DNA of 64,000 bases from assembly GCA_021799495.1 (NCBI GenBank), contig JAJZAI010000015.1:1-64000 (forward strand), in the 5' to 3' direction. This DNA is from Deltaproteobacteria bacterium (lineage in GTDB: Bacteria; Desulfobacterota; Binatia; Binatales; Binataceae). The position numbers were made by a program, and so were the translations under genes. Of this stretch, positions 34,279-43,417 are shown in pieces (the stretch's first letter is position 1; each line of letters begins with the position of its first letter). The notes below the pieces were generated by a model. It saw only the letters and a program-made list of their open reading frames with translations, was not told the DNA's origin and ran no database searches.

Positions 34279-35340
34279 TCAATGCGAACCGATCAGCAGA
34301 TTGTGGCGCGGAGCGCTTGCTTCGGCGGCGGAGTTTGCGGCGGGCGCGGCGGGAAATTCGGTCAGGACACCGGCAACCGTCAAGCGGCCGATTTTCCCGG
34401 TCGGCTCGGTAAACCAAAGATTGCCATCGGGGCCGGCCGCGATAAATCCCGGAAAAACCGTATCGGCCAGATAAATCGTATCGACGCGCCCGTCGGGAAG
34501 AATCGCGCACACCGCGTGGGCGCGCGGGGCCGTGGCCCAGACTTTGCCGTCGCTCGTCGCGGCGATATCGAAGGGCGTCAGGCTGGCGGGCAGCGTGAAT
34601 TCCGACAGGCGTCCGTCCGGGTTCAGCCGGCCGATCCGGTTCGCCCCCAGCTCCGTGAACCAAAGCTTGCCGTCAGGCGCCGCGATAATGCTGTTCGGGC
34701 GGCTGCCGGGATTCGGCAGCGGAAACTCGTCGATTCGGCCGTTCGGCGCCATCCGATCGATCCGGTTCGATGCATTCTCCGCGAAATAAAGATTGCCGTC
34801 GCGTGCGGACGCGATTCCGGCCGGCCCGCCCGGATGGGGCAGGACATATTCGGTCAACGTGCCCAGCGGAGTGAGCCGCCCGATGCGATTGGCCGCGTGC
34901 TCGGTGAACCAAAGATTGCCGTCGCGGCCGAGGGTGATGCTTGCCGGTCCCGCATCCGGAGTGCGCAGCGGCACGTAGGTGTAGGCCCCGGACGGATCGA
35001 GCCGGCCAATCCGGTCGCCTGCGGGATCGGTAAACCACATGGCGTCGTCGGGGCCTGAGACAATCCGCTCCGGGAGCGCGGCGCCGACGTTGAACGTCGT
35101 CACTGAACCGTCGAGCGCGATACGGCCGATACGGCTGGCGTGAAATTCCGTGAACCACATCGCGCGGTCGAAGCCGCTGGCGATCGCGAACGGCGCGACA
35201 ATAATCGCATGCGTTTTGGGCGGCGCCGCCGCGGCTTTGGCGGCCGGAGCGGCCGCGGACGATTCAGCCGGCTTGCGGGCGGCGCATCCGGCCTGAGCCA
35301 GCGCAATTACGACGAGCGCGAACAAGAGCGGGTGGCGCAT
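34279..35340 (-). CDS. Lipoprotein with virginiamycin B lyase-like beta-propeller
   Basis: A 353-residue protein: a lipoprotein signal (MRHPLLFALVVIALAQAGC), an Ala-rich linker and then seven repeated blades of the pattern GPDGNLWFTE...NRIGRL at about 42-residue spacing, the streptogramin lyase (Vgb) fold. I count clear GRDGNLWFTEHAANRIGRL, APDGKLWFTELGANRIGRL and GPDGNLWFTEPTGKIGRL copies. Most Vgb-like bacterial proteins are not antibiotic enzymes, and I could not confirm the Vgb catalytic His residues. ATG 35340 is chosen because it gives a standard lipobox; 35364 is an alternative. It likely sits on an envelope face. Confidence 0.75.
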   Translation of the reverse strand: MRHPLLFALVVIALAQAGCAARKPAESSAAAPAAKAAAAPPKTHAIIVAPFAIASGFDRAMWFTEFHASRIGRIALDGSVTTFNVGAALPERIVSGPDDAMWFTDPAGDRIGRLDPSGAYTYVPLRTPDAGPASITLGRDGNLWFTEHAANRIGRLTPLGTLTEYVLPHPGGPAGIASARDGNLYFAENASNRIDRMAPNGRIDEFPLPNPGSRPNSIIAAPDGKLWFTELGANRIGRLNPDGRLSEFTLPASLTPFDIAATSDGKVWATAPRAHAVCAILPDGRVDTIYLADTVFPGFIAAGPDGNLWFTEPTGKIGRLTVAGVLTEFPAAPAANSAAEASAPRHNLLIGSH

Positions 35341-35484
35341 GCAGGAGATTCCGGGGCGGCGCATCGTGCCGATGAATTAAGCATCATGCCCGCCCGAGCG
35401 ACAGAGCTTGAAAGCGCGGAATGATTCGTCGCGCCGCGCAATATGATTTCCGCTTCGGCGGCGCACGCCGCGACGAGCGCGCGG

Positions 35485-37023
35485 TCAGAACCGTTTCGTG
35501 CGCTCCGCGATCGCCCGAATCGCGGCGACGCGCGCGGCCAAAGCGGGATTTTTTGCCGCGTCCGCGAGCGGATAGGGAAAGCGCCATTTCCAGTTGCTGT
35601 CGCCGACCGTGCCGGGAACATTGATGCGCGCGTCCCATCCGAACAAATCCGCCGCGGGCGCGATTGCGAGCTGCGAACGCGCGCCATAGAGCGCCTCGAT
35701 GATCGCGAGCGTCGCGCGATCATCGAGGTTCGCGGCCTTCGGATCGACGCCGGCCTCGGCGCCAAGCATCGCGACAAACGCATCGCGCTCTTCGGCGGGC
35801 GCCGCGCGCCACCATTCGATCAGCGTTTCGGTGTCGTGCGTGCCGGTCGTCGCGACGGAAATTTCGGGATAGCGCGCGGGCGGTATGAACGGTTGGCCGG
35901 CTTCATCCCACTCCCGCTCCCAGCGCATCACCTTGTAACCGGACATTCCGAGCGCCGCCAGCGAACGCCGCACAAACGGCGGGATGACGCCCAGGTCTTC
36001 CGCGATCAGTTCCATCGCTCCGGCTTCCTCGCGGATGACGCGGATGATCTCCTCGCCCTGCGCAAGCTGATCCGCCGGATCGGCGGGATCGAAAGCGCCC
36101 AGCGCCTCGGGGTCGGCGCCGAAGCCGTAGGTGCGATAGAGGCCGACGACGTGGTCGATGCGCAGCAGGTCGAAGAGCTGGCGCGCGCGGCGCGTACGGA
36201 TGCGGATCAGGGCGAAGCCGCCCGCGCGCATGGCGCTCCATGCCGGCATCGGCAGGCCCCAGCGCTGGCCGGTGGCGGAAAAGGCGTCGGGCGGAGCGCC
36301 CACCGTGCGCGCGAGATCGAACATCGCCTGATTCGCCCATACTTCCGCGCTTTCGCGGCAGGGCGAAAAGGCGAGATCGCCGCCCAGCGCCACGCCCTTC
36401 TCCGCCAGCGCTTTACGCATCTCGCGCCACTGCCGGTAAGCGATGAACTGGACATATGAATAAAAGGAAATTTCGCGCTCAAGCTCGCGCGCCGCGGCTT
36501 GCAGCGCGCGCGGTTCGCGCGCCGCGAGCTCGCGCGGCCATGATTCCCACGCCGACCATCGGTAGCGCTCCTTGAGCGCGCGGAACAGCGCGTAGTCCTG
36601 CAGCCAGTCGCGTTCGGCAATCACATAAGCGTCGAACTCGGATCGATCGTGCGCGGCGGCGCGTTTTTGAAAATGCGCGAACGAGCGCCGCATCAATTCG
36701 AGTTTGGCGGCGCTGAGCCGCGCCGAATCCGGCGGATCGCCCGGCCCCGCCGCCGTGCGCGCGCGCGCTATCGCCGCCGGCCCGACTCCCGGCAGCGACG
36801 ACGACGAGATGTAAAGCGGATCGATCGCCAGCACGCTCATCGCACTGTACGGACTGGTCTCGCCCGGAGCGGTTTCGTCAACGGGCAGAAGCTGAATCAT
36901 CCGATGGCCGAGCGCGAGCGCGAGTTCCGCCGCCGGATAAAGCCCGGCGATCTCGCCGCGTCCAAGGTCGTCCAGCGTCCGCGTCGAGAACAACGGGATC
37001 AGGATTGCGGCGCTGCGCTTCAC
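35485..37023 (-). CDS. malQ: 4-Alpha-glucanotransferase (amylomaltase)
   Basis: A 512-residue GH77 enzyme that transfers maltooligosaccharide units between alpha-1,4-glucans. The GH77 catalytic blocks are present: LRIDHVVGLYRTY (nucleophile Asp, about 281-293), IAEDLGVIPPFVR (acid/base Glu, about 341-353) and TGTHDTETLIEWW (transition-state Asp, about 393-405). The N-terminal IPLFSTRTLDDLG replaces the typical HPTSLPG block but keeps the Asp-Leu-Gly. The start is GTG 37023 with no clear ribosome site. No glycogen or maltose genes flank it, so its in vivo partner (glycogen or trehalose) is unknown. Confidence 0.92.
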   Translation of the reverse strand: MKRSAAILIPLFSTRTLDDLGRGEIAGLYPAAELALALGHRMIQLLPVDETAPGETSPYSAMSVLAIDPLYISSSSLPGVGPAAIARARTAAGPGDPPDSARLSAAKLELMRRSFAHFQKRAAAHDRSEFDAYVIAERDWLQDYALFRALKERYRWSAWESWPRELAAREPRALQAAARELEREISFYSYVQFIAYRQWREMRKALAEKGVALGGDLAFSPCRESAEVWANQAMFDLARTVGAPPDAFSATGQRWGLPMPAWSAMRAGGFALIRIRTRRARQLFDLLRIDHVVGLYRTYGFGADPEALGAFDPADPADQLAQGEEIIRVIREEAGAMELIAEDLGVIPPFVRRSLAALGMSGYKVMRWEREWDEAGQPFIPPARYPEISVATTGTHDTETLIEWWRAAPAEERDAFVAMLGAEAGVDPKAANLDDRATLAIIEALYGARSQLAIAPAADLFGWDARINVPGTVGDSNWKWRFPYPLADAAKNPALAARVAAIRAIAERTKRF

Positions 37024-37145
37024 AGGCTTGAAGACGATTCGTGAGAGACTATACGGGAGCGCGAGTGCTCCGGCGCCGAGCGTAACCGACCGCGGCGCGC
37101 GAGCCTATCGCGCCGCAGATGAAATTTCAGGCGCGCCGGTCGCGC

Positions 37146-37913
37146 TCACGCCGTGGTCCAGCCGCCGTTGGGACTGATTACCTGGCCGACCATGAATTTG
37201 GCGTCGTCAGACGCCAGATACAGCGCGGCCGCCGCGATATCGGCGGGTTCGCCCATCCGGCCAAGGGGAGTATTGGCGATCACCCACGCCTTCGCCTCCG
37301 GCTCCAGCGGCGCGGTCATCGGGGTTTCGATAAATCCCGGAGCGATCGCGTTGACGATCACGCCGTGTTTGGCGACTTCGAGCGCGACCGATTTCGTGAA
37401 GCCGATGATTCCGGCCTTCGCCGCGCAATAGTTGGAGACGAACGGCAGGCCGGCGGTGCCGGCGATCGATCCCTGGTTGACGATGTGGCCCGAACGTTTG
37501 GGAATCATCACCTTGAGCGCTTCGCGCGTGCAGAAGAAGGTCGCATCGAGATGGGTCGCGAGCATCAGCCGCCAGTCCTCGTCGGTCAGGTCGGTCGTGC
37601 CGAGCAGTTCGGTGGTTTCGCGGGTGCGGCCGATTCCGGCGTTGTTGATCAGCACGTCGATCGTGCCGAAAGCGGCGAGAAAATCCGCGAACATCTTGCG
37701 CACCGCCGCGCTGCTCGAAACGTCGGCGACGAACGGACGCGCGACGCCGCCGGCACGTTCGATTTCGGTAACGACATTCTGCGCCGACTCGGGCCGGATA
37801 TCGTTGACGCCGACCTTCGCGCCTTCGCGCGCGAACAACAGACCCATCTCGCGGCCGAGCCCGGAACCCGCGCCGGTTATCAGAACGATTTTGTCCTTCA
37901 GCTTCATCGTCAT
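37146..37913 (-). CDS. SDR-family oxidoreductase (FabG-like)
   Basis: A 255-residue classical SDR: TGAGSGLGREMG (about 12-23), the NAD-type acidic turn VNDIRPESAQ, NNAGIGRT (about 93-100), the catalytic serine in NQGSIAGTAG, the YCAAK pair and the MVGQVISPNGGWTTA end. GGAAG lies about seven bases before ATG 37913; a second ATG is six bases downstream. It is followed on the minus strand by nothing close, and the TPR gene lies upstream on the same strand. The substrate is unknown; it resembles glucose/3-oxoacyl-type dehydrogenases. Confidence 0.85.
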   Translation of the reverse strand: MTMKLKDKIVLITGAGSGLGREMGLLFAREGAKVGVNDIRPESAQNVVTEIERAGGVARPFVADVSSSAAVRKMFADFLAAFGTIDVLINNAGIGRTRETTELLGTTDLTDEDWRLMLATHLDATFFCTREALKVMIPKRSGHIVNQGSIAGTAGLPFVSNYCAAKAGIIGFTKSVALEVAKHGVIVNAIAPGFIETPMTAPLEPEAKAWVIANTPLGRMGEPADIAAAALYLASDDAKFMVGQVISPNGGWTTA

Positions 37914-37962
37914 CCGGTTTCTTCCCATCGATCGCCGCGATTTTCGGCGCATCGCGCGGCCG

Positions 37963-38337
37963 CTATTGATTGTGCGGCTTGTCCTTCGCTTCCCTGATCT
38001 GGCGTTTCCAATCGAGCAGGCGCGCCTGCGCGCCAGCCGCTTCAGCCTCTTTGATCATCCCCTTCTTCTGGTAGAACATGCTGAGATTGGTGAAGGCAAG
38101 GATGTCGTCGGGCGCCCGTTCGACATAGCGTTTGGTCACATCGATCGCCGCGTCGAGGTCGCCCTTCGCCTGATGGCACATCGCGAGGCCGGTGAAAGCG
38201 TCGCCGAACGCCGGATCGGCTTCCAGAGCCTGATTGTAAAGCGCGATCGCCTGGTCGTAATCGCCGTCGGCGAACGCCTCGACCGCCTCGTCGCAGCGAT
38301 CTTCGGCGGCTCGCTTCGCGTCATCCATTTCGGTCAT
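37963..38337 (-). CDS. Tetratricopeptide repeat protein
   Basis: A 124-residue protein built of three TPR units: AEDRCDEAVEAFADGDYDQA (about 11-30), PAFGDAFTGLAMCHQAKGDLDAAIDV (about 44-69) and PDDILAFTNLSMFYQKKGMIKEAEAAG (about 78-104). The canonical small/large residue pattern and the A/F at position 20 are visible. It is probably a cytoplasmic protein-protein adaptor; no partner is identifiable. GAGGG lies seven bases before ATG 38337. It is divergent from the DUF59 gene. Confidence 0.8.
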   Translation of the reverse strand: MTEMDDAKRAAEDRCDEAVEAFADGDYDQAIALYNQALEADPAFGDAFTGLAMCHQAKGDLDAAIDVTKRYVERAPDDILAFTNLSMFYQKKGMIKEAEAAGAQARLLDWKRQIREAKDKPHNQ

Positions 38338-38466
38338 CGCAAACCCTCATCGATCGCGCCGCAAAGCCGATAGCGGCGCGGCATCGCTCTTCTATATACT
38401 ACGTAACGGGATCGATAACGATTCATCGCGCGCCGTTCGCGTGGCCGGGCGGCGCGAACGCCGGCG

Positions 38467-38769
38467 ATGCTGCAGGAAGCTGAAATCTACGAAGTATTGC
38501 GCGATTGCTACGACCCGGAAATTCCGCTCAACGTCGTGGACCTCGGCTTGATTTACGGCGTCGAGCTGAGCGGCGACGCGGTGACGGTGAAGATGACGCT
38601 GACCGGACCGGGATGCTCGATGGGATCGATGATCGCGACGACGATCGAGGATCGCCTACTCGGCATCCCGGATTGCAACCGCGCGACGGTCGAGATCGTT
38701 TGGGAGCCGCCGTGGTCGCCGGAACGGATCAGCGCGGCCGGCCGCAAGCGGCTCGGTCTCGAGGAATAA
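38467..38769 (+). CDS. DUF59/MIP18-type iron-sulfur assembly factor
   Basis: A 100-residue protein with the DUF59 core: YDPEIPLNVVDLGLIYGVEL (about 15-34), LTGPGCSMGSMI (about 45-56, with the reactive Cys50) and VEIVWEPPWSPERIS (about 75-89). It resembles SufT and PaaD, which assist Fe-S cluster transfer or assembly. No other suf or paa gene is close, so it may serve a distant Fe-S system. It is convergent with the FAD-linked oxidase gene 11 bases away. A TATACT sequence (38395-38400) lies upstream in the divergent gap, but its -35 is poor. Confidence 0.85.
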   Translation: MLQEAEIYEVLRDCYDPEIPLNVVDLGLIYGVELSGDAVTVKMTLTGPGCSMGSMIATTIEDRLLGIPDCNRATVEIVWEPPWSPERISAAGRKRLGLEE

Positions 38770-38779
38770 AGCGCCGCCT

Positions 38780-40387
38780 TTACGGATCGAACAAAACTCC
38801 GGGGTTCAACACCGCATGCGGATCGAGTGCGCGCTTGGCGGCCCTGAGCGCGTTGGCGAATCCGTCGGGCCGCTGGCGGTCGTACCAGGGCCGATGGTCG
38901 CGGCCGACCGAATGATGATGCGTAATCGTTCCGCCGAGCGCGATTAGCTCGTCGGAAACGGCCTGCTTGATCTCCGCCCATTGCTCCAGTTCCGAGCCGC
39001 GCCGGCCCGGCGCCAGCACCGTATAGTACGGCGCGGGACCGTCGGGATAGGCGTGCGTAAAGCGCACGGTCACGGTTCCCTTGCCGCAGACGCGCTTTAC
39101 GGCGTCGCGCGCGGCCGACATCAGGCGCGCGTGGAACTCCGGAAACCGATCCCAGGTGATCGCGGTTTCAAAGGTCTCGCTGACCATCCCCATCGCGACC
39201 ACGGTGTCGCGCAGATAGGGCGCGTTGAGAAACGCGTTGCGCCATGCTCCCGCGGCGCCTTCATGCGTCGCGTCGGCTTCGGCGCGGGTGCGCGCCGCGC
39301 CTTCGGGAACCTGGCCGCCGTGATCGGCGCAACATTCCAGCGCGCGCTTCATCCACGGTTCGAGCTGATGATCTGCGGATTCGAAGGCCAGCACCAGCAC
39401 CGCCGCCTCGCCCTGGTTCGCGCCGGCGTTGGCGGCTTCGCCCGGATCGAGCAGGCGGCAATTGGCGGGATAAAGTCCGGCCTGCGAAATCGCGCGCACA
39501 GCCTTCGCGCCGGTCTCGAAATCGGGAAACGATACTGACGCGCCGGCGCGGAATTTCGGCCGGTCCTGCAAACGCATCCATGCCTCGGTGATAATTCCCA
39601 GGGTGCCTTCCGAACCGATAAACATGCGGTCGGGACTCGGGCCGGCGCCGGAGCCGGGCAGGCGGCGCGACTCGATCGCGCCCGAAGGAGCGACCACGCG
39701 CAGCGACTCGACGAAATCGTCGATATGGGTGTAGAGCGTCGCGAAATGGCCGCCGGAGCGCGTCGCGATCCATCCGCCGAGCGACGAAAATTCAAACGAT
39801 TGGGGAAAATGGCGCAGCGTCAGGCCGTGCGGCCGCAGTTGATCTTCGAGCGCCGGGCCGAGCACGCCGGCCTGGATTCGCGCGGCGCGCGACGCGCGAT
39901 CGATTTCGAGCACGCGATCGAGCCGGCCGAGATCGATCGATACCGCGCCGCGATAATCGCCCTGCGACGGCGGCTCGACTCCGCCCACCACGCTCGATCC
40001 GCCGCCGTACGGCGAGGCTGCAAGCCGTTCGCGATCGCACCATTCCAGCACGGCGACCAGCTCGCGTTCGTCGCGCGGGAAGGCCACAACGTCAAAGGGA
40101 TTGCGGTAGTCGCGGCGAAACGCGCGCACTATATCGCTGAAGCTCTTGCCGTAGCTGTGCGCGGCGCGATCGTAGGCGCTCGACGAGCAAATCGCGGCCA
40201 GCGAGTCGGGCGGTTTGACTCGCGGCGCGCGCAGCTTCAATTCGGCCTCAGCCGGCGCGGGCGTGATATCGAAACCGCCCAGGTCGAACCGCTTGGCCAT
40301 CCGTTCCGCCAGATGGCGCTGCTGTTCGGGATTCGGACCCTGATCTTCGTAACCCCATCCCCAGAATTTGCGCCTGCGCTCAGCCAT
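38780..40387 (-). CDS. FAD-linked oxidase, alkylglycerone-phosphate-synthase-like
   Basis: A 535-residue FAD-binding oxidoreductase of the VAO/FAD_binding_4 type. The FAD domain shows [24 protein letters not shown] and [11 protein letters not shown] (about 117-127), [16 protein letters not shown] and [25 protein letters not shown] (about 192-216). The C-terminal cap contains [13 protein letters not shown] (about 496-508). The start motif [18 protein letters not shown] is characteristic of AGPS-like bacterial proteins. These catalyse ether-lipid-type or glycolate/lactate-type oxidations, and which one applies is open. GAGGAG precedes ATG 40387. Divergent from the dehalogenase gene. Confidence 0.87.
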   Translation of the reverse strand: MAERRRKFWGWGYEDQGPNPEQQRHLAERMAKRFDLGGFDITPAPAEAELKLRAPRVKPPDSLAAICSSSAYDRAAHSYGKSFSDIVRAFRRDYRNPFDVVAFPRDERELVAVLEWCDRERLAASPYGGGSSVVGGVEPPSQGDYRGAVSIDLGRLDRVLEIDRASRAARIQAGVLGPALEDQLRPHGLTLRHFPQSFEFSSLGGWIATRSGGHFATLYTHIDDFVESLRVVAPSGAIESRRLPGSGAGPSPDRMFIGSEGTLGIITEAWMRLQDRPKFRAGASVSFPDFETGAKAVRAISQAGLYPANCRLLDPGEAANAGANQGEAAVLVLAFESADHQLEPWMKRALECCADHGGQVPEGAARTRAEADATHEGAAGAWRNAFLNAPYLRDTVVAMGMVSETFETAITWDRFPEFHARLMSAARDAVKRVCGKGTVTVRFTHAYPDGPAPYYTVLAPGRRGSELEQWAEIKQAVSDELIALGGTITHHHSVGRDHRPWYDRQRPDGFANALRAAKRALDPHAVLNPGVLFDP

Positions 40388-40544
40388 CCCGATTCGCTCC
40401 TCGCGGCGCGCTCGCGCCGACCGCCGCGCCGCAATTGTGCGCCGAGCGCGGCGCAATCGGCAAGCCGCGTGCGAACGCCGCGCGCTTGCCAGCGCCCGCC
40501 CGACGCCGTATCAATCTTTGAGCCGCATCGCCGGGAGTTTCATC

Positions 40545-41426
40545 ATGGCCGAGCAAACCATATCCGCCGCCGATCCGAATCCGCGCAAGCGCGTCCTTTC
40601 GCACGGAGTCGAGATGGCCTACGTGGACGTCGGCGCCGGCGATCCGATCGTCTTTCTGCACGGCAATCCGACGTCGTCTTATCTCTGGCGCAATATCATT
40701 CCGCATCTCGCGGATCAGGGCCGGTGTCTCGCGCCGGACCTGGCCGGAATGGGCGATTCCGGCGGGACGCCCGACGGTTCTTATCGCCTCGCCGATCACG
40801 CGCGCTATCTCGACGGATGGTTCGACGCGCTCGGACTCGATCGGAACGTGACGCTGGTCGTGCACGACTGGGGATCGGCGCTGGGCTTCCACTGGGCCTT
40901 TCGGCATCCGGAGGCGATCAGGGGAATCGCGTACATGGAGGCGATTGTCCGGCCCCTGACGCTCGCGGAATGGCCCGACGCCGCGCGCCAGGTTTTCTCC
41001 GCGATGCGCAGTCCGGCGGGCGAGGCGATGGTGCTCGAGAAGAACGTCTTTATCGAGCGGATACTCCCCGGCAGTATCCTCAGGAAAATCACGCCGGAAG
41101 AGATGGCGCACTATCGCCGACCTTTCCTCGACGCGGGCGAAAAGCGGCGGCCGATGCTTACCTGGCCGCGCCAGATACCGATCGACGGCGATCCGGCCGA
41201 CGTGACCGCGATCGTCACGGAATATGGAAACTGGCTCGCCAAATCGAACGTGCCGAAATTGTTCGTCAACGCGGAGCCGGGTGCGATTCTGATTGGCGGC
41301 CAGCGGGAATATTGCCGCCGATGGCCGAACCAGCGCGAAGTGACGGTGCGCGGCTCGCACTTTATCCAGGAAGATTCGCCGCACGAAATCGGCGCGGCGA
41401 TCGCGCATTGGCGGCGCGAACTCTGA
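40545..41426 (+). CDS. dhaA: Haloalkane dehalogenase (HLD-II/DhaA type)
   Basis: A 293-residue alpha/beta hydrolase that hydrolyses the carbon-halogen bond of haloalkanes to alcohol and halide. The full catalytic pentad of HLD-II enzymes is present: nucleophile Asp108 ([10 protein letters not shown]), halide-stabilising Asn41 ([12 protein letters not shown]) and Trp109, acid Glu132 (AYMEAIVRP) and base His272 ([10 protein letters not shown]). These numbers fall almost exactly on the positions in Rhodococcus DhaA. Length is also as expected. GGGAG lies eight bases before ATG 40545. It heads a two-gene unit with the crotonase at 41468. Environmental substrates cannot be predicted. Confidence 0.92.
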   Translation: MAEQTISAADPNPRKRVLSHGVEMAYVDVGAGDPIVFLHGNPTSSYLWRNIIPHLADQGRCLAPDLAGMGDSGGTPDGSYRLADHARYLDGWFDALGLDRNVTLVVHDWGSALGFHWAFRHPEAIRGIAYMEAIVRPLTLAEWPDAARQVFSAMRSPAGEAMVLEKNVFIERILPGSILRKITPEEMAHYRRPFLDAGEKRRPMLTWPRQIPIDGDPADVTAIVTEYGNWLAKSNVPKLFVNAEPGAILIGGQREYCRRWPNQREVTVRGSHFIQEDSPHEIGAAIAHWRREL

Positions 41427-41467
41427 CGCCAGCGCGTACTACCCGCTCAAATCGAGGTTATCCAGTC

Positions 41468-42262
41468 ATGTCCAGCCTGAATTGCCTGAAATTCGCAATC
41501 GCCGACAACGTCGCGCATATCACGCTCAACCGTCCCGAGGCGGCCAACGCGCTGAACCTCGAACTGGCGCGCGAGCTCGAAGAGGTTTCGCTCCTGTGCG
41601 ACGAAAATCCCGCCGTGCGCGCCGTTCTGCTCGACGCGGCGGGCAAGCTCTTCTGCGGCGGCGGCGATCTGAAGTCCTTCGCCGCGCAGGGCGACGCCGA
41701 ACTGCCGGGCCATTTGAAGCGCGTGACGTTCTATTTACACAAGGCGCTCCATCGGTTCGCCCGTATGCGCGCGCCGGTCGTAATCGCCGTCAACGGCAAC
41801 GCCGGCGGCGCCGGCATGAGTCTCGCACTGTCGGGCGATCTGGTGCTGGCGGCGGAATCCGCCCGCTTCACCCTCGCCTACTCACGCGTCGGCCTGACGC
41901 CGGACGGCTCTTCGACTTACTACCTGCCGCGCATCGTCGGCATGCGGCGGGCGCTCGAACTCGCGCTGACGAATCGCACGCTCTCGGCGCGCGAGGCCGA
42001 AGCGATGGGCATCGTCACGCGCGTCGTGCCCGACGCCGAGTTGAATGGCGAAGCGCAAAAGCTGGCGCGCGAGCTGGCTCAGGGCGCGACCAACGCCTAC
42101 GGCGGAATCAAGCGGCTGATGTACGCAGCGGCCAACACCACGCTCGACGAGCAGATGGAGTTGGAGACCGAATATATCGCCGATTGCGCGCGCACGGCCG
42201 ACGCGCGCGAGGGTATCGCGGCGTTTCTCGCCAAGCGCGCGCCGAAATTCACGGGCCGCTGA
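41468..42262 (+). CDS. Crotonase-superfamily protein, PaaG-like
   Basis: A 264-residue crotonase. CGGGDLKSFA (about 63-72) forms the CoA/oxyanion region. In the hydratase positions it has Met117 (GGAGMSLAL) in place of the first glutamate and no second glutamate, but keeps Asp146 (GLTPDGSSTYYLPR), the pattern of PaaG-type enoyl-CoA isomerases rather than hydratases. GAGG precedes ATG 41468 by about nine bases. It lies 41 bases after the haloalkane dehalogenase gene and is likely co-transcribed; the reason for that pairing is unclear. A delta-3/delta-2 or oxepin-type isomerisation is the best inference. Confidence 0.87.
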   Translation: MSSLNCLKFAIADNVAHITLNRPEAANALNLELARELEEVSLLCDENPAVRAVLLDAAGKLFCGGGDLKSFAAQGDAELPGHLKRVTFYLHKALHRFARMRAPVVIAVNGNAGGAGMSLALSGDLVLAAESARFTLAYSRVGLTPDGSSTYYLPRIVGMRRALELALTNRTLSAREAEAMGIVTRVVPDAELNGEAQKLARELAQGATNAYGGIKRLMYAAANTTLDEQMELETEYIADCARTADAREGIAAFLAKRAPKFTGR

Positions 42263-42280
42263 TCGGGAAGTTCGCGCGAA

Positions 42281-43291
42281 TCAATATCCGGTCGCGCGAT
42301 CGACCAGGTTCAGCAGCGGCTGCGCGGCGCGGAAACGGCGCAGGTTGTCGCAGAAAAGCCGGCACGCCGCGGTGTTGTAGTCCTTGAACGCGCCCGACAT
42401 GTGCGGCGTCAGTATTACGTTTTCCATCGCCCAGAGCGGACTATCGGCTTCCAGCGGCTCGCGCTCGAAAACGTCGAGCCCGGCGCCGCCGATGCGCTTT
42501 TCATCGAGCGCGCGAATCAGCGCCGCCTGATCGATCACCGATCCGCGTCCGATATTGACGATGTAAGCGTCCGGACGCATCGCCGCGATTTCGCGCGCGC
42601 CGATAAAGCCGCGGGTGTGAGGCGTTCCCGGCAGCGTTACCGTGATGTAGTCGCTCTCAGCGAGCATCGCGGCGCATTCGTTCGACCCGTACCATCGGCG
42701 CGGGAGCCGTCCTTCCGGGTCGCCGACGCCGGGAGGATTCCATCCGAAGTCCTGCCGCTCCGCCGGATTGCGCTTGAGCGCCAGCACTTCCATCCCCAGC
42801 GCCGCTCCGATTCGCGCCGTCTCCCGGCCGATCGAACCATAGCCGGCCACTCCCAAAGTTTTGCCGCGCAACGAATCGACGTTGTCCATGAAGCCGCCGC
42901 CGCGTTGCCATTCGCCGCGCATCTGCGCCCGCATCAGGCGATGAAATCCGTGCGCGAACGCCAGCATCGACGCGATCGTGTATTCCGCGATCGGAGTGGC
43001 GTGAATTCCGCTCGAAGTGGTAAGCGCGATCGCGGCGTTCTCCGCCAGCGCGCCCTTCAGGGCATGGTCGGCGCCGGCGCTCAGCAATTGAATCCACTTG
43101 AGGCCGTCGCTTTTGCGGACAAAGTCATCGGGCGCGCGGAGGCCGAACAGGACGTCGCAGCCGCCGTTCACGGCCGCCAGCATTTCTTCGGCGGAACGGC
43201 ACTGCCGATCGACAATTTCCGCTCCGCCGGCCGCGCTTTCGATCATGGCCCGCTGCGCCGGCGTGAGACCCACGGTGGAAAAGATTTTCAT
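42281..43291 (-). CDS. D-2-hydroxyacid dehydrogenase family protein
   Basis: A 336-residue NAD(P)-dependent dehydrogenase. It has the Rossmann motif GVAGYGSIGRETARIG (about 148-163), the catalytic Arg in NIGRGSVIDQAALIRAL, Glu in DVFEREPL and the acid/base His in ILTPHMSGAF (about 302-311). It reduces 2-oxoacids or oxidises D-2-hydroxyacids; relatives include glyoxylate/hydroxypyruvate reductases. There is a long loop (DFGWNPPGVGDPEGRLPRR, about 181-199) compared with typical members. ATG 43291 is used; an upstream in-frame GTG at 43324 has no ribosome site. It is convergent with the crotonase gene. Confidence 0.87.
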   Translation of the reverse strand: MKIFSTVGLTPAQRAMIESAAGGAEIVDRQCRSAEEMLAAVNGGCDVLFGLRAPDDFVRKSDGLKWIQLLSAGADHALKGALAENAAIALTTSSGIHATPIAEYTIASMLAFAHGFHRLMRAQMRGEWQRGGGFMDNVDSLRGKTLGVAGYGSIGRETARIGAALGMEVLALKRNPAERQDFGWNPPGVGDPEGRLPRRWYGSNECAAMLAESDYITVTLPGTPHTRGFIGAREIAAMRPDAYIVNIGRGSVIDQAALIRALDEKRIGGAGLDVFEREPLEADSPLWAMENVILTPHMSGAFKDYNTAACRLFCDNLRRFRAAQPLLNLVDRATGY

Positions 43292-43417
43292 CGCCGCATG
43301 ACCGCCTGAAGGAATTTGGCCCACTGTCGCATGACCGCCGCGACGCCATCAAGCCGAAGCCGACAACGCCGCGCGGCGCCGTTTCGCTTGAGGCGCAGGC
43401 GCATTAAAATTGCGGCA

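Noticed and set aside
34279-35340. Streptogramin resistance enzyme (Vgb)
   Set aside because: The propeller fold fits, but the Vgb catalytic residues could not be confirmed and the protein has a lipoprotein signal.
38395-38400. Promoter for the DUF59 gene (TATACT)
   Set aside because: No -35 element at a sensible distance on the plus strand; kept only as a remark in the gene entry.
40388-40544. N-terminal extension of the haloalkane dehalogenase
   Set aside because: The frame is open to 40368 but the sequence is Arg-rich without family similarity; GGGAG before ATG 40545 sets the start.
39725-41467. Upstream part of a very long plus-strand frame ending in the crotonase gene
   Set aside because: The first 580 codons run antisense to the FAD-linked oxidase and out of frame over the dehalogenase; the true crotonase starts at ATG 41468.
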